A DNA stretch of 64,000 bases, from NCBI RefSeq assembly GCF_038235435.1, contig NZ_CP151275.1, positions 4,402,001 to 4,466,000 on the forward strand, given 5' to 3'. The DNA is from Niveibacterium sp. SC-1. Its GTDB lineage: Bacteria > Pseudomonadota > Gammaproteobacteria > Burkholderiales > Rhodocyclaceae. Of this stretch, positions 7,822 to 19,464 are shown piece after piece. Positions within the stretch are counted from its first letter, which is position 1, and each line of letters starts with the position of its first letter. Below the pieces are notes generated by a model. The model ran no database searches. It saw only the letters and a program-made list of their open reading frames with translations, and was not told where the DNA came from. Both the position numbers and the translations under genes were made by a program.

Positions 7822-8493
7822 ATGCTCGAACTGACCAGCCAAGTCCTGCGGACCGCCCTGCTGATCGTGGCGGCCCTGATTCCGATCATCAATCCACCCG
7901 GCGGTGCAGCGCTCTTCCTGATGCTCACCCAGGGCGCCTCGCAGGACACCCGGCGCTTCCTCGCGCGCAAGATCGCGACCAATGCCTCGGCCCTGATCCT
8001 GGGCGCGATGTTCATCGGCTCCTATGTGCTCGATTTTCTGGGGGTTTCTTCCGCCGTGGTGCGGGTGGCCGGCGGCCTGCTGGTGGCTTCCTTCGGCTGG
8101 CAGACGCTCAAGTCCGAGGATTCATCCGAGGATGACCCGCAGCGCCGCATGGACTGGAGCGGCCCACAGGCGGGAGCACGCGCCTTCTACCCGCTGACCT
8201 TCCCGCTCACCGTGGGGCCGGGCACGATCGCCGTGGCGATCACCCTCGGCGCCAGCGCGTACGAGGGGGGCCACAAGCCGCTCACGGGCCCGATCGGCGC
8301 GGTGCTCGCGACGCTTGCCATCGCCGCGCTGATCTATGTCTGCTTCCGCTACGCGCACCGCCTGATCGACCTGCTCGGCCAGTCCGGCACCAATGTCTTC
8401 CTGCGCTTCGCGGCCTTCGCGATGCTCTGCGTCGGCGTGCAGATCTGCTGGGAAGGGCTGGCCGAACTGCTCAAACCCTGGCGACCGCTCTAG
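7822..8493 (+). CDS. MarC-family (UPF0056) integral membrane protein
   Basis: A protein of 223 residues with about six membrane segments. The N-terminus, with ALIPIINPPGGAALFLMLT, carries the conserved NP-G segment of the MarC family, and the central segment PLTFPLTVGPGTIAVAITLG is its second signature. These are inner-membrane proteins of unknown transport function; the old link of marC to antibiotic resistance in E. coli has not held up. It is slightly longer than typical family members because of an EDSSEDDPQRR loop near residue 95. The gene is alone, convergent with folA, with only 24 bp between the stops. Confidence 0.88.
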   Translation: MLELTSQVLRTALLIVAALIPIINPPGGAALFLMLTQGASQDTRRFLARKIATNASALILGAMFIGSYVLDFLGVSSAVVRVAGGLLVASFGWQTLKSEDSSEDDPQRRMDWSGPQAGARAFYPLTFPLTVGPGTIAVAITLGASAYEGGHKPLTGPIGAVLATLAIAALIYVCFRYAHRLIDLLGQSGTNVFLRFAAFAMLCVGVQICWEGLAELLKPWRPL

Positions 8494-8517
8494 CCGCCAC
8501 GCCCGACCCAACCGAAC

Positions 8518-9015
8518 TCAGCGACGGCGGTAGCTGACGAAACTGTAGGCGTGTTCGTTGCGCTCGTCGGCCGCGTGCGACTCGCGGGCGAGTTCCGCGA
8601 AGCGCGTCGCGTCGATGGCCGGAAAGTGCGCGTCCTCGCCTTCGATCGCGCAATCGACCTCGGTAAGTTCGATCGCGTCGGCACGATCCATCGCGAGGCG
8701 ATAGATCTCGCCGCCGCCGAGAATCCACACGCGCTCGACCGCACCAGCCTCCGCAATGGCTTCGTCAAGGCTGTGGACGACAAGCGCGCCTTCGGCGACG
8801 TAGTCCTTGGCGCGGGTAATGACGATGTTCTTGCGACCCGGCAAGGGGCGGCCGAAGGATTCCCAGGTCTTGCGCCCCATGACGATGGGGCTACCCATGG
8901 TGAGCGCCTTGAGCCGCTGCATGTCGGCCCGCTGCCGCCAGGGGATGCCGCCGTCGCGGCCGATGGCGCCATTGCGATCGCGCGCAGCGATCAGCCAGAC
9001 CTGTGGCGCGCTCAC
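8518..9015 (-). CDS. folA: Dihydrofolate reductase
   Basis: A protein of 165 residues, normal for bacterial DHFR. It reduces dihydrofolate to tetrahydrofolate with NADPH in the cytoplasm, regenerating the cofactor consumed by thymidylate synthase. Visible signatures are [18 protein letters not shown], the catalytic acidic residue in [28 protein letters not shown], and [13 protein letters not shown]. The start codon is GTG at 9013-9015 and overlaps the thyA stop (GTGA), so translation is coupled to thyA. Confidence 0.96.
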   Translation of the reverse strand: MSAPQVWLIAARDRNGAIGRDGGIPWRQRADMQRLKALTMGSPIVMGRKTWESFGRPLPGRKNIVITRAKDYVAEGALVVHSLDEAIAEAGAVERVWILGGGEIYRLAMDRADAIELTEVDCAIEGEDAHFPAIDATRFAELARESHAADERNEHAYSFVSYRRR

Positions 9016-9806
9016 ACGGCCACCGGCGCGGCGATATGCGGATGCGGGTCGTAGCCTTCGAGGCTGAAGTCCTCGAAGCGGAAGCCGAAGATGTCTTTCA
9101 CTTCGGGATTGATCCGCATCGTCGGCAGGGCGCGGGTCTCGCGCGAGAGCTGCAGGCGCGTCTGGTCAAGGTGGTTCAGGTACAGGTGCGCGTCGCCCAG
9201 GGTGTGCACGAAGTCGCCCGGCTCCAGATCGCAGACCTGCGCCAGCATCATCGTGAAGAGCGCGTAGGAGGCGATATTGAAGGGCACGCCCAGGAAGATG
9301 TCGGCGCTGCGCTGGTAGAGCTGGCAGGAAAGCTTGCCGTCGGCGACATAGAACTGGAACAGCAGGTGGCAGGGCGGCAGCGCCATCTGCGGCACGTCGG
9401 CCGGGTTCCAGGCGCTGACGATATGGCGGCGCGAATCCGGATTCTTCTTGAGGCCTTCGACCAGTTGCGTGATCTGGTCGATCAGGCGGCCGTCCGGGGA
9501 TTCCCAGCGGCGCCACTGCTTGCCATAGACCGGGCCGAGTTCGCCGTTCTCGTCGGCCCATTCGTCCCAGATCGAGACCTTGTTTTCCTTGAGGTAGGCG
9601 ATGTTGGTCTCGCCCTTCAGGAACCACAGCAGCTCGTGGATGATCGAGCGCAGGTGCAGCTTCTTGGTGGTGACCAGCGGGAATCCCTCGGCCAGATCGA
9701 AGCGCATCTGCCAGCCGAAGACCGAGAGCGTGCCCGTGCCCGTGCGGTCGGCCTTGCGGTGCCCGTGCTCGAGCACATGGCGCATGAGTTCGTGGTACTG
9801 CCGCAT
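9012..9806 (-). CDS. thyA: Thymidylate synthase
   Basis: A protein of 264 residues, exactly the length of E. coli ThyA. It methylates dUMP to dTMP using methylenetetrahydrofolate, producing dihydrofolate for the overlapping folA product. The N-terminus has the ThyA pattern [15 protein letters not shown] with [19 protein letters not shown]. The catalytic cysteine is in [11 protein letters not shown] (about residue 146), followed by [19 protein letters not shown]. An upstream in-frame extension to 9875 was rejected because homologues begin at MRQY. A -10-like TACAAT on the minus strand at 9833-9838 lies 27 bp upstream. Confidence 0.97.
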   Translation of the reverse strand: MRQYHELMRHVLEHGHRKADRTGTGTLSVFGWQMRFDLAEGFPLVTTKKLHLRSIIHELLWFLKGETNIAYLKENKVSIWDEWADENGELGPVYGKQWRRWESPDGRLIDQITQLVEGLKKNPDSRRHIVSAWNPADVPQMALPPCHLLFQFYVADGKLSCQLYQRSADIFLGVPFNIASYALFTMMLAQVCDLEPGDFVHTLGDAHLYLNHLDQTRLQLSRETRALPTMRINPEVKDIFGFRFEDFSLEGYDPHPHIAAPVAV

Positions 9807-9832
9807 GATCTTCCGCCGCAAGAAAAGTGTGC

Positions 9833-9891
9833 ATTGTAACGAGGCCCGGCCGTCAGACTCCGACCGCCAGCGCATGGCATGACGTTACAAT
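9833..9891. promoter_or_regulatory. Back-to-back divergent promoter region, thyA and the gene at 9919
   Basis: ATTGTAACG (9833-9841) and CGTTACAAT (9883-9891) form a 9-bp inverted repeat 41 bp apart. Each arm contains an outward-facing -10-like TACAAT, one 27 bp upstream of thyA and one 27 bp upstream of the ATG at 9919. Convincing -35 boxes were not found. Confidence 0.4.
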
Positions 9892-9918
9892 CGACCGGAC
9901 CCAAGACGGCAGGCGCCC

Positions 9919-11403
9919 ATGCTCCGGATCTTCAACAGTTCGCGCGCGGATCTTCCCCTGGCAGACGCCGTGGGCATGGCACGCTCGACCGAAGACCTGG
10001 AAGCCCTGCCACCGCAGCAGGCCGTGCGGGAAGCCGCCGAATGGCTGGAGACCCTGAGCCAGTTCAAGGAGGCAGATTCCGCCACCGTGCTGGCCCTGCT
10101 GGCCCAGGTCGACGAAGCCACCCAGCCTGCCCTGCGGGCGCTGCGCGAAGAATACGTGGCGCCGCGGCCGCTGCTGCCGCGCAGCGAACTCTGGGTCCGC
10201 GCCCGCCATTTCTGGACGCAGCTGGCCGAGCGCTATCAGGAACTGCTGCGCGTGGTGCGCTCCGGCGCGGGTTTGCCCGAGGCGGCGATGGCCGAGCTCT
10301 GCGTGCGCCTGATCCGGGCCAGCGCGGGCGAGCAGCGCTGGGATTCGCTCCACTACGGCCCTTTCGACCAGCGCCACTGGAGCCGCGTCGGCGACGCCTA
10401 CCTGGCCGCGCAGCAGCAGGACCTGCTGGCCACCCGCGTGATCATCCGGCCCACCCGCCAGACCGAAACCTCGGTCGCCAACGAATACCTGCGCTCGGTC
10501 GCGCTCGCCACGGCGGCGCTCGACGAGCTCGACGAAATCCAGGTCGAGCAGGCCTGGCGCCTGCTGCACTACGTGCTTCCCTCGCTGCGGCTGGAGACCG
10601 AAAGCGCCGTCGATTCGATCTTCTGGATCCATCCGGCCAGCGGCCGCGCGCCCCAGCGCATGGTGCGCCCGCCCTCCGAGGGCGAACGGCCCCTGTACTT
10701 CTCCGGCAGCGCGGCGCGCGACGCCCTGGAGGCGCTGCGCGCGCAGCTGGACGAAGGCGCGACGCCCGCCCCCCTGGCCCTGCAGTCCGACGACGACGTG
10801 GACCGGCTCGGGCCGCTGCTGGAACACCTGATCCGCCACTGGTCGGCCGAGCCCCCGGTACGTCGCCACCGCCGGCACAAACTGCATGCCCAACTGCAGG
10901 TGGTCGAAGGCCTGGAGTTCGTCACCGACCATCTCTCAGGGCTGATCGGGCTGCCGGTCGCCGCCTGGGAACAGCGTGACGTCAGCCTCAATGGCGTCGG
11001 CGCCAGTGCACCGCTCACCGAAAAGCACCCGCTGCGCATCGGCAGCCTGGTCGGCATGCTCTCCGAAGACGGCAACCGCTGGCTGGTCGGCATGGTCCGG
11101 CGCATGCGGCGCGAGGCGCAGGAGCGCGCCCTGGTCGGCGTCGAGATCCTCAGCTGGCACCCGCTCGCGGCACGCGCGGACGACGGCGCGCGCGAACTGC
11201 GGGTGCTGCTGCTCGATCCGCTCACCCGCGGCGGCACGATCCGGGTGGCGATTCCCGAAGGCCCGATGCGCCGCGCCGCGCCGCTCTACCTGCTGGGCCA
11301 CAACAAGGCGGTCAAGCTGCTGCCGCAGTCACTGATCGAGCGAGGCGCGGATTTCGAAGTCCGCAGCTACCTGCTCGCAAGCGACGCGAACAACGGCCAA
11401 TAG
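9919..11403 (+). CDS. Conserved-looking cytoplasmic protein of unknown function
   Basis: A protein of 494 residues that I do not recognise with confidence. It has no signal peptide or membrane segment. Residues 1-330 appear alpha-helical (for example EAAEWLETLSQFKEAD and the ALDELDEIQVEQAWRLLHYV region). Residues about 370-490 appear beta-rich, with RIGSLVGMLSEDGNRWLVGM and ALVGVEILSWHPL; this loosely recalls PilZ-like barrels, but no RxxxR ligand motif is clear, so no c-di-GMP binding is claimed. It is divergent from thyA and lies 84 bp upstream of accA. The start at 9919 fits a TACAAT box 27 bp upstream. Confidence 0.65.
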   Translation: MLRIFNSSRADLPLADAVGMARSTEDLEALPPQQAVREAAEWLETLSQFKEADSATVLALLAQVDEATQPALRALREEYVAPRPLLPRSELWVRARHFWTQLAERYQELLRVVRSGAGLPEAAMAELCVRLIRASAGEQRWDSLHYGPFDQRHWSRVGDAYLAAQQQDLLATRVIIRPTRQTETSVANEYLRSVALATAALDELDEIQVEQAWRLLHYVLPSLRLETESAVDSIFWIHPASGRAPQRMVRPPSEGERPLYFSGSAARDALEALRAQLDEGATPAPLALQSDDDVDRLGPLLEHLIRHWSAEPPVRRHRRHKLHAQLQVVEGLEFVTDHLSGLIGLPVAAWEQRDVSLNGVGASAPLTEKHPLRIGSLVGMLSEDGNRWLVGMVRRMRREAQERALVGVEILSWHPLAARADDGARELRVLLLDPLTRGGTIRVAIPEGPMRRAAPLYLLGHNKAVKLLPQSLIERGADFEVRSYLLASDANNGQ

Positions 11404-11487
11404 TCACGAATACCTGCTCCAGCAGCCGTCAACGGCCACCGCAGCCCCATCGTGTACAATCGCGCACCCTTCTGACAGCGGTATGGC

Positions 11488-12456
11488 ATGAAGACAACAG
11501 CCCTGGACTTCGAGCAGCCCATCGTCGAACTCGAAACCAAGATCGAAGAACTGCGCTATGTGCAGGACGACTCGGCGGTCGACATCTCCGAAGAAATCGC
11601 GCGCCTCGAAGTCAAGCGACAGGCGCTGACCAAGGACATCTACGCCAAGCTCACGCCCTGGCAGATCGCTCTGGTGGCGCGCCATCCGCAGCGGCCCTAC
11701 TCCTTCGACTACATCAAGCACATCTTCACCGACTTCGAAGAGCTGCACGGCGACCGTTCCTTCGCGGACGACAAGGCCATCGTCGGCGGTCTGGCCCGCT
11801 TCAACGGCCAGTCCTGCATGGTGATCGGCCACCAGAAGGGGCGCGACACCAAGGAAAAGATCCTGCGCAACTTCGGCATGCCGCGGCCCGAGGGCTACCG
11901 CAAGGCCGAGCGCCTGATGCGCCTGGCCGAGAAGTTCGGCATCCCGATCTTCACCTTCGTCGACACGCCGGGTGCCTATCCCGGCATCGACGCCGAGGAG
12001 CGTGGCCAGTCCGAAGCCATTGGCCGCAACCTCTACGTGATGGCCGAGCTCAAGGTCCCGCTGATCTGCACCATCATCGGTGAAGGCGGCTCCGGCGGCG
12101 CGCTGGCGATCGCGGTCGGCGACCAGGTGCTGATGCTGCAGTACTCCACCTACTCCGTGATCTCGCCCGAAGGCTGCGCCTCCATCCTGTGGAAGAGCGC
12201 GGAAAAGGCGCCCGAGGCGGCCGAGACCATGGGCATCACGGCCTCGCGCATCAAGTCGCTGGGCCTGATCGACAAGATCGTCAATGAACCCGTGGGCGGC
12301 GCCCACCGCGACCACCGGGCGATGGCCCAGGCGCTCAAGCGCGCGCTGGCCGAATCGTTCAAGCAGGTCGCCGAGCTCGCGCCGGCCGAACTGCTACAGC
12401 GCCGCTACGATCGCCTCATGTCCTATGGCCGCTTCAAGGAGCAGGCTGTCGCCTGA
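11488..12456 (+). CDS. accA: Acetyl-CoA carboxylase carboxyltransferase subunit alpha
   Basis: A protein of 322 residues, the family length. With AccD it forms the carboxyltransferase that moves CO2 from biotinyl-AccB to acetyl-CoA, giving malonyl-CoA for fatty-acid synthesis. Signatures include [18 protein letters not shown] at the N-terminus, [35 protein letters not shown] and the oxyanion-hole segment [17 protein letters not shown] -10-like TACAAT at 11455-11460 lies 27 bp upstream of the ATG. The 3' end overlaps the presumed tilS start, an accA-tilS order found in other proteobacteria. Confidence 0.97.
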   Translation: MKTTALDFEQPIVELETKIEELRYVQDDSAVDISEEIARLEVKRQALTKDIYAKLTPWQIALVARHPQRPYSFDYIKHIFTDFEELHGDRSFADDKAIVGGLARFNGQSCMVIGHQKGRDTKEKILRNFGMPRPEGYRKAERLMRLAEKFGIPIFTFVDTPGAYPGIDAEERGQSEAIGRNLYVMAELKVPLICTIIGEGGSGGALAIAVGDQVLMLQYSTYSVISPEGCASILWKSAEKAPEAAETMGITASRIKSLGLIDKIVNEPVGGAHRDHRAMAQALKRALAESFKQVAELAPAELLQRRYDRLMSYGRFKEQAVA

Positions 12457-13753
12457 ACTCGCTGAACGCCTGCACGCGCGCCTCGCGGCCCTGCCGCTCA
12501 GAGGCGCGCGCCTCACCCTCGGGTTCTCCGGGGGTCTCGATTCCACCGTCCTGCTGCACCTCCTCGCTGGCCTGCGCGAACCGCTGGGTTTCGTGCTGGA
12601 CGTCGTACATGTCGCGCACGGCCTGCAGGCCATCGCCGCCGAATGGCCGGCGCACTGCCGCCGGGTGGCCGCGGCGCTCGGGCTCGAATGCGTGGTCGTG
12701 CCGGTATTAGTCGATCGCGAAGATCCCCAAGGACTGGAAGCGGCCGCGCGGGCCGCGCGCCACGCCGTACTCAATTCCCACGGCGCCGACTGGGTCGTGC
12801 TCGCCCACCATCGCGGCGACCAGGCCGAGACCGTGCTGCACCGGCTCACGCGCGGCGCGGGTGTGGCCGGTGCAGCCGCCATGCGCAGCGTCGATCCGCG
12901 CGATCCTGGCCCGGGCATCCTGCGTCCGTTGCTCGAAGAGCCGCGCGAGGCCTTGCTGGACTGGGCGCAGGCACACGGCCTCGAATGGATCGAGGACCCC
13001 AGCAATGCGGACCCGCGCTACAGCCGCAACTTCATCCGCCACCAGATCCTCGCGCCGCTGAATGCCCGCTTTCCCGGGGCAGAAGGCGCACTGGCGCGGG
13101 CCGCCGCCCACTTTGCCGAGGCGCAGGAGTTGCTGACGCAACTCGCGCGGCTCGATCTCGCCAACGTATGCGAAGGCAGCGCGGCCTCATTCACCCGGCT
13201 GCTCGGGTTGCCACGCGCGCGGCTGGCGAACCTCCTGCGCGCGCGCCTGATCGATCGCGGCTTCCTCGCGCCGGATCAGGTACGGCTGGACGCAGCGCTG
13301 GACCAACTGGCGCAGGCGCCCTCCCCCTGGCGCGCAAGCTTTGGCGACTGGGCACTGTGCCGCGAAGACGACCGGATCTGGATCGAGTCCACGGAGAGCA
13401 CGCCACCGCCGACAGAGCCCCTTTGCTGGCAGGGCGAGGCCATCCTTGCCTGGGGCGACCTGCAGCTCAGGTTTGAGGCGACATCGGAGGGCGGGCTGGC
13501 GCTCGCGGCCGGAGCCGCCTGGCTCAAACCGCGCGAAGGCGGCGAGAAACTGCGCCCGCAGGCCGGACGGCCGAGGCGCGACCTCAAGACACTGGGACGC
13601 GAGGCGGGGATTCCGCCCTGGTGGCGCGACCGGCTGCCCGTGCTCTGGAACGCGCAGCGGCCGGTCGCCTGGGGGCCCTGGACGGACAGCGACGCGCGCG
13701 CCGCGGGCCCCGGCTGGCGGTTGACGGTGGAACTGCCCGGGCGGGTCTTCTAG
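12425..13753 (+). CDS. tilS: tRNA(Ile)-lysidine synthase
   Basis: A protein of 442 residues from the chosen ATG. TilS modifies C34 of the CAU-anticodon tRNA-Ile to lysidine, switching it from Met to Ile decoding. The N-terminal domain has the PP-loop [16 protein letters not shown], then VVHVAHGLQ and [16 protein letters not shown]. The middle has [20 protein letters not shown], and the C-terminal domain has [21 protein letters not shown]. The start is uncertain: ATG at 12425 overlaps accA by 32 bp and has no clear ribosome-binding site, whereas AAGGAG at 12436-12441 precedes an in-frame CTG. Confidence 0.92.
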   Translation: MAASRSRLSPELAERLHARLAALPLRGARLTLGFSGGLDSTVLLHLLAGLREPLGFVLDVVHVAHGLQAIAAEWPAHCRRVAAALGLECVVVPVLVDREDPQGLEAAARAARHAVLNSHGADWVVLAHHRGDQAETVLHRLTRGAGVAGAAAMRSVDPRDPGPGILRPLLEEPREALLDWAQAHGLEWIEDPSNADPRYSRNFIRHQILAPLNARFPGAEGALARAAAHFAEAQELLTQLARLDLANVCEGSAASFTRLLGLPRARLANLLRARLIDRGFLAPDQVRLDAALDQLAQAPSPWRASFGDWALCREDDRIWIESTESTPPPTEPLCWQGEAILAWGDLQLRFEATSEGGLALAAGAAWLKPREGGEKLRPQAGRPRRDLKTLGREAGIPPWWRDRLPVLWNAQRPVAWGPWTDSDARAAGPGWRLTVELPGRVF

Positions 13754-13760
13754 CCCGGGC
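13735..13760. terminator. Hairpin between convergent tilS and apbC
   Basis: Two copies of the self-complementary GCCCGGGC (13735-13742 and 13753-13760) flank a 10-nt loop overlapping the tilS stop codon, just ahead of the convergent apbC end. No T-run is present. Confidence 0.35.
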
Positions 13761-13768
13761 CTGCGCGC

Positions 13769-14851
13769 TCAGGTGTTCTGCACCACGATGTTGGGGAACT
13801 TGAAGCGCATGTCGCGCGCCTTGTCGCCAATCGCGATCGCCACCTTGCGCGCGATTGCGCGGTAGGTCTGGGCAATCGTGGATTCCGGCTCGGCGGCGAC
13901 GGTCGGCGTCCCCGAATCGGTTTCACGGCGGATGCGGATATCCAGGGGCAGTGCGCCGAGGAAAGGCACGCCGTAGTCGGCGCACATCTTCTCGCCGCCG
14001 CCTTCGCCGAAGATGTGCTCGGCGTGGCCGCAGTTCGAGCAGACGTGGATGCTCATGTTCTCGACGATGCCGAGGATGGGGATGCCCACCTTCTCGAACA
14101 TCTTGAGGCCCTTGCGCGCGTCGAGCAGCGCGATGTCCTGCGGCGTGGTGACGATCAGGGCGCCGGTCACTGGCACGCTCTGCGCGAGCGTGAGCTGGAT
14201 GTCGCCCGTGCCCGGCGGCATGTCGATCACCAGGTAGTCGAGGTCATCCCAGCGGGTGTCGTTGAGGAGCTGGCGCAGCGCCTGCGTAACCATCGGGCCG
14301 CGCCAGACCATGGGCTGTTCCGGATCGATCAGGAAGCCGATGGAGTTCGCCTGCAGACCATGCGCCATGAGCGGCAGCATGGTCTTGCCGTCCTCCGACA
14401 CCGGCTGCTGGCCAGCCAGGCCCAGCATCGCGGGCTGGCTGGGGCCGTAGATGTCGGCATCCAGCAGGCCGACGCGCGCGCCTTCCTGCGCCAGCGCGAT
14501 CGCGAGGTTCACCGCGGTCGTGCTCTTGCCCACGCCGCCCTTGCCGGACGACACGGCGACGATATTGCGCACGCCGGGCAGGAGCTTGATATTGCTCTGC
14601 ACCGTGTGCGAGACGACCTTCCAGCTCACCTGCGCCTGGGCGCGACCGTGAACTGCGAGCCCCTCTTCGATCAGGCGGCCGATCACCGTCAGCTGGCTCT
14701 GCGCCGGATAGGCGAGTTCGACCTCGATCCGGGCGATGCCATCGACCAGCTGGACACGTTTGATCGCCTTGCCGTCGGCAAAGCTGCGGCCGGTGTTGGG
14801 ATCCGTCAGGGCGCCCGCCTGGGCCAGCCATTCCTGTTCGCTCAATGCCAT
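13769..14851 (-). CDS. apbC: Mrp/NBP35-type iron-sulfur cluster carrier ATPase
   Basis: A protein of 360 residues. Residues 1-85 are a DUF59/MIP18-like domain; from about residue 98 an NBP35/Mrp P-loop domain follows, with the deviant Walker A SSGKGGVGKSTTAVNLA, DADIYGPSQPAML, and the CxxC motif HVCSNCGH that can hold a bridging 4Fe-4S cluster between two subunits. It delivers Fe-S clusters to target proteins in the cytoplasm. The start at 14851 gives the usual N-terminus with GGAG 12 nt upstream; the in-frame extension toward 15001 crosses the cellulase terminator and was rejected. The gene is often next to metG in proteobacteria; here about 7 kb separates them. Confidence 0.93.
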   Translation of the reverse strand: MALSEQEWLAQAGALTDPNTGRSFADGKAIKRVQLVDGIARIEVELAYPAQSQLTVIGRLIEEGLAVHGRAQAQVSWKVVSHTVQSNIKLLPGVRNIVAVSSGKGGVGKSTTAVNLAIALAQEGARVGLLDADIYGPSQPAMLGLAGQQPVSEDGKTMLPLMAHGLQANSIGFLIDPEQPMVWRGPMVTQALRQLLNDTRWDDLDYLVIDMPPGTGDIQLTLAQSVPVTGALIVTTPQDIALLDARKGLKMFEKVGIPILGIVENMSIHVCSNCGHAEHIFGEGGGEKMCADYGVPFLGALPLDIRIRRETDSGTPTVAAEPESTIAQTYRAIARKVAIAIGDKARDMRFKFPNIVVQNT

Positions 14852-14963
14852 GAGCCTGTGCTCCGATCTCTGCAAGATTCTCGACAGGAATTCCCGACGG
14901 AATTCCTGACCAATTTGCTCAAGTTTATCACCGCCGCCGAGGGGCCCTGAAAACGCGTGAACG

Positions 14964-14988
14964 AAAAAAAGCCGGCCCGCAGGCCGGC
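14964..14988 (-). terminator. Intrinsic terminator of the cellulase gene
   Basis: On the minus strand, GCCGGCC and GGCCGGC (around TGCG) are followed by seven T (14964-14970 as A on the plus strand). It lies about 35 bp after the cellulase stop and insulates apbC. Confidence 0.85.
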
Positions 14989-15024
14989 ACAATCCCGACA
15001 AAGACTCGAGGTCCGGATGAGCGC

Positions 15025-16851
<1,827 letters not shown>

Positions 16852-17009
16852 TTACAGCCCGTCTTGCTCTGTGTCATCAAGATAGGAAGTCAAGCGGTTT
16901 TCCATCCGGCGAGGCTTGCGCAAAAGGCGTCGACGGGTCCCGTTCGGGATTGCTGGAAATGCTGGATGAATGCCCGGCGCCCTCTGGCGGGCCGCGGCGC
17001 CCGCCGCGC

Positions 17010-19337
17010 TCAGGACAAGGCGTGTTGCGCGCGTTGCGCCAAGAAGGGCGCGTGCTCGGCGCGCCAGCGCAGGAAGTCCTCCACCGGGAGGGGACGACTG
17101 GCGTAGAAGCCCTGGATCTCGTCGCAGCGGAAGTCCTGCAGAAGCTGCCACTCCTGCGCGAGCTCGACTCCTTCGGCCACCACCGAGAGCCCCAGCGTAT
17201 GGCCAAGGCCGATGGTGGAGCGCACCAGCTGCGCGGCCTCGCCGTCCTCGTGCATGCCGTGGATGAAGGAGCGGTCGATCTTGAGCTCGGCCACCGGCAG
17301 GCGGCGCAGGTAGGCCAGCGAGGAATAACCGGTACCGAAGTCGTCGAGCGAGAGCGAGAAGCCCCGGTCACGCAGGTCGTGCAGCACCGCGAGCGCCCGC
17401 TCCGGGTTGTCCATCACGCCACTCTCGGTGATCTCCAGGCGCAGATGCTCGGGCGACGCACCGGAGCGCACGAGCAAGTCGTCGATCTCGGCCGGGAAGC
17501 GCGCGTCCTGCACGTCCTGCGCCGCCACATTCACCGAGACCCGCAGCGGTTCGCCCTCTTCGGCCAGTTCGCGGGTCAGGCGCATCACGTTGAAGAGCAT
17601 CCAGCGGGTGAGCATGCCGATGCGGCCGGCCTGCTCGGCGAAGGGGATGAACTCGCCGGGCGGGATCAGCCCGCGCTGCGGATGCACCCAGCGCACCAGC
17701 GCCTCGGCGCTATGTACCGCGCCGCTGCGCACCTGCACCTTGGGCTGCAGATAGACCCGCAGCTCGTCGCGTTCCACCGCGTGGCGCAACTCGGAGAGCA
17801 AGGACAAGTGCGTCCGGCGGTTCTGTTCCAGCTCCGGCGCATAGACCGCGTAGCCCGACTGGCGGCGCTTGGCCACATGCAGGGCGATCTCGGCGTTGCG
17901 CAGGAGCTGCCCCATGTCGGAACCATGTTCGGGGAAGCGCGCCATGCCGACGGCAAGCGACATGTCCAGCGGCGTGCCAGAGACTTCCACCGGGCTGGCG
18001 AAACGGTCTTCGATGCGTTGGTGGAGGCCCGCCAGATCCTGCGCCAGCGGACCGGTGATCAGAATCGCGAAGTTGTCGCCCGACAGGCGCGCCACCGGAT
18101 CGTCTTCCCGCAGCATCTGGCGCAGCCGCCTGGCGACCTCGCAGATCACCTGGTCGCCGACGTCGTAGCCCAGGGTGTCGTTGATCGTCTTGAAGCGGGC
18201 GATGTTGATATCCACCACCACCGCGCCATGCTCGCGCGCACCGGCGAGCAGGTCCGCGCCGTCACGCTGGATGCCGGCGCGGTTGGCGAGGCCGGTGAGC
18301 AGGTCGGTGTAGGCCAGCCGCGAGATCTGGTCTTCGCGCGCCGCCACCGCGCGACTCATTGCATTGAAGCTGGCGGAGAGGCGGCCGATCTCGTCCTGCG
18401 TGTCGTCGGGCAGGGTCTGCGCATAGTCGCCGTGGCTCACCGCGTCGGCCGCGTCGGCCAGGCGCTGGATCGGCTCGGACACGGTGCGCGCCACCCAGCG
18501 CGAGGCAAAGGCCGCCGCAAGGAAAGCCAGCGCCAAGAGGCCTGCCAGCGCCCCCACCAGGCGCTGGTAAGGCGCCAGCGCCGCATCCACCGACTGCAGC
18601 AATACCACCGACGTCCCGCCCCCGCTATCGACCGGCACCCGCAGGGCGAGGTACTCCGAACCGTCGAAATGCAGCCGCAGGCGATTCTCTTCGTCGACGC
18701 TCGGTGGTTCGGCCAGCGCCCGCGCCAACTCCAGCCTTTGCGAAGAATCGACGCTGGTCGCGCTCAGCTGGTCGCCACCCGGCGTCTGCGTCAGCACCGC
18801 CACTTCGCTGCCGGTGAGCCCGGCCATCTGGCGCACCGTGGCGTCGTCCAGATCGAAGCCGAGCACCACCCAGGCGATCGCGACCGGCGCCAGCACGGGG
18901 CTCACTACCACGATGCGTGGCCGCCCGGCGAAGGTCACGATGCCATCGGCACCGCCGTGGTCGCGGGCCCGCAGGAACAGCGCATGCAGGCCGGGATCCG
19001 CACCCAGCGCGCCATCGAGCGTGCTGGCCAGAACCCGGCCATCCAGATCGAGCACGATCGCAGCATTGGCGCGGATGCGCCGGGCGTTGTTGCCCAGCGC
19101 GGAATTGATGGTGGGCGCATCGCCCGAGGCGATCGCATCGCGAAAGCCGAAGTCGGCGCTCAGCACGCGCGCGGCCTGCACCAGCCGCGCCTGGTCCTGG
19201 TCGAGCTGGCGTTCGGCGACACGCTCGGCGAGCGTCAGGTCGGCGGCGACCCGCTCTCGTGCAAAGCGCAGGCTGCCCAGGCTGACGGCGGCAATCGCGA
19301 GCAGCAGGAAGAGCGCAAGCAGACCCACCACCAGCAC
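17010..19337 (-). CDS. Membrane sensor with degenerate GGDEF and EAL domain (c-di-GMP phosphodiesterase)
   Basis: A protein of 775 residues as called. Order: membrane segment at 1-20, a periplasmic sensor region to about 255, a second membrane segment, HAMP (about 280-335), GGDEF (about 340-500), EAL (about 515-765). The GGDEF site reads SGDNF, so cyclase activity is unlikely; the EAL domain keeps EALVRW, LEITESG and DDFGTGYSSL, consistent with c-di-GMP hydrolysis. The called start is GTG at 19337, but the frame continues upstream with RRTWLRRLPLRTRVTV, a normal cytoplasmic n-region; no ATG, GTG or TTG occurs there, only CTG (19425-19427) and similar. The gene follows a cupredoxin-like gene and a truncated haemoglobin, probably in one operon. 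Confidence 0.88.
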   Translation of the reverse strand: MLVVGLLALFLLLAIAAVSLGSLRFARERVAADLTLAERVAERQLDQDQARLVQAARVLSADFGFRDAIASGDAPTINSALGNNARRIRANAAIVLDLDGRVLASTLDGALGADPGLHALFLRARDHGGADGIVTFAGRPRIVVVSPVLAPVAIAWVVLGFDLDDATVRQMAGLTGSEVAVLTQTPGGDQLSATSVDSSQRLELARALAEPPSVDEENRLRLHFDGSEYLALRVPVDSGGGTSVVLLQSVDAALAPYQRLVGALAGLLALAFLAAAFASRWVARTVSEPIQRLADAADAVSHGDYAQTLPDDTQDEIGRLSASFNAMSRAVAAREDQISRLAYTDLLTGLANRAGIQRDGADLLAGAREHGAVVVDINIARFKTINDTLGYDVGDQVICEVARRLRQMLREDDPVARLSGDNFAILITGPLAQDLAGLHQRIEDRFASPVEVSGTPLDMSLAVGMARFPEHGSDMGQLLRNAEIALHVAKRRQSGYAVYAPELEQNRRTHLSLLSELRHAVERDELRVYLQPKVQVRSGAVHSAEALVRWVHPQRGLIPPGEFIPFAEQAGRIGMLTRWMLFNVMRLTRELAEEGEPLRVSVNVAAQDVQDARFPAEIDDLLVRSGASPEHLRLEITESGVMDNPERALAVLHDLRDRGFSLSLDDFGTGYSSLAYLRRLPVAELKIDRSFIHGMHEDGEAAQLVRSTIGLGHTLGLSVVAEGVELAQEWQLLQDFRCDEIQGFYASRPLPVEDFLRWRAEHAPFLAQRAQHALS

Positions 19338-19464
19338 CGTGACGCGGGTGCGTAGCGGCAGCCGCCGCAGCCAGGTGCGGCGATGCGGACGCGCAGGCGC
19401 TGCCGGCCTTGCGGCAGTTTCGGACAGGGTGGCCGGGCGGGAGCGCCGCTCGGTCCGGCGCTCG

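Noticed and set aside
9919..11403. PilZ c-di-GMP-binding assignment
   Set aside because: The C-terminal beta-rich part loosely resembles PilZ, but the RxxxR and D/NxSxxG ligand motifs were not found.
16950..19355. 801-codon open frame opposite the EAL gene
   Set aside because: Its product is rich in Arg, His, Gln and Gly without domain patterns. It is antisense to a protein with clear GGDEF/EAL motifs, the usual shadow effect of high GC.
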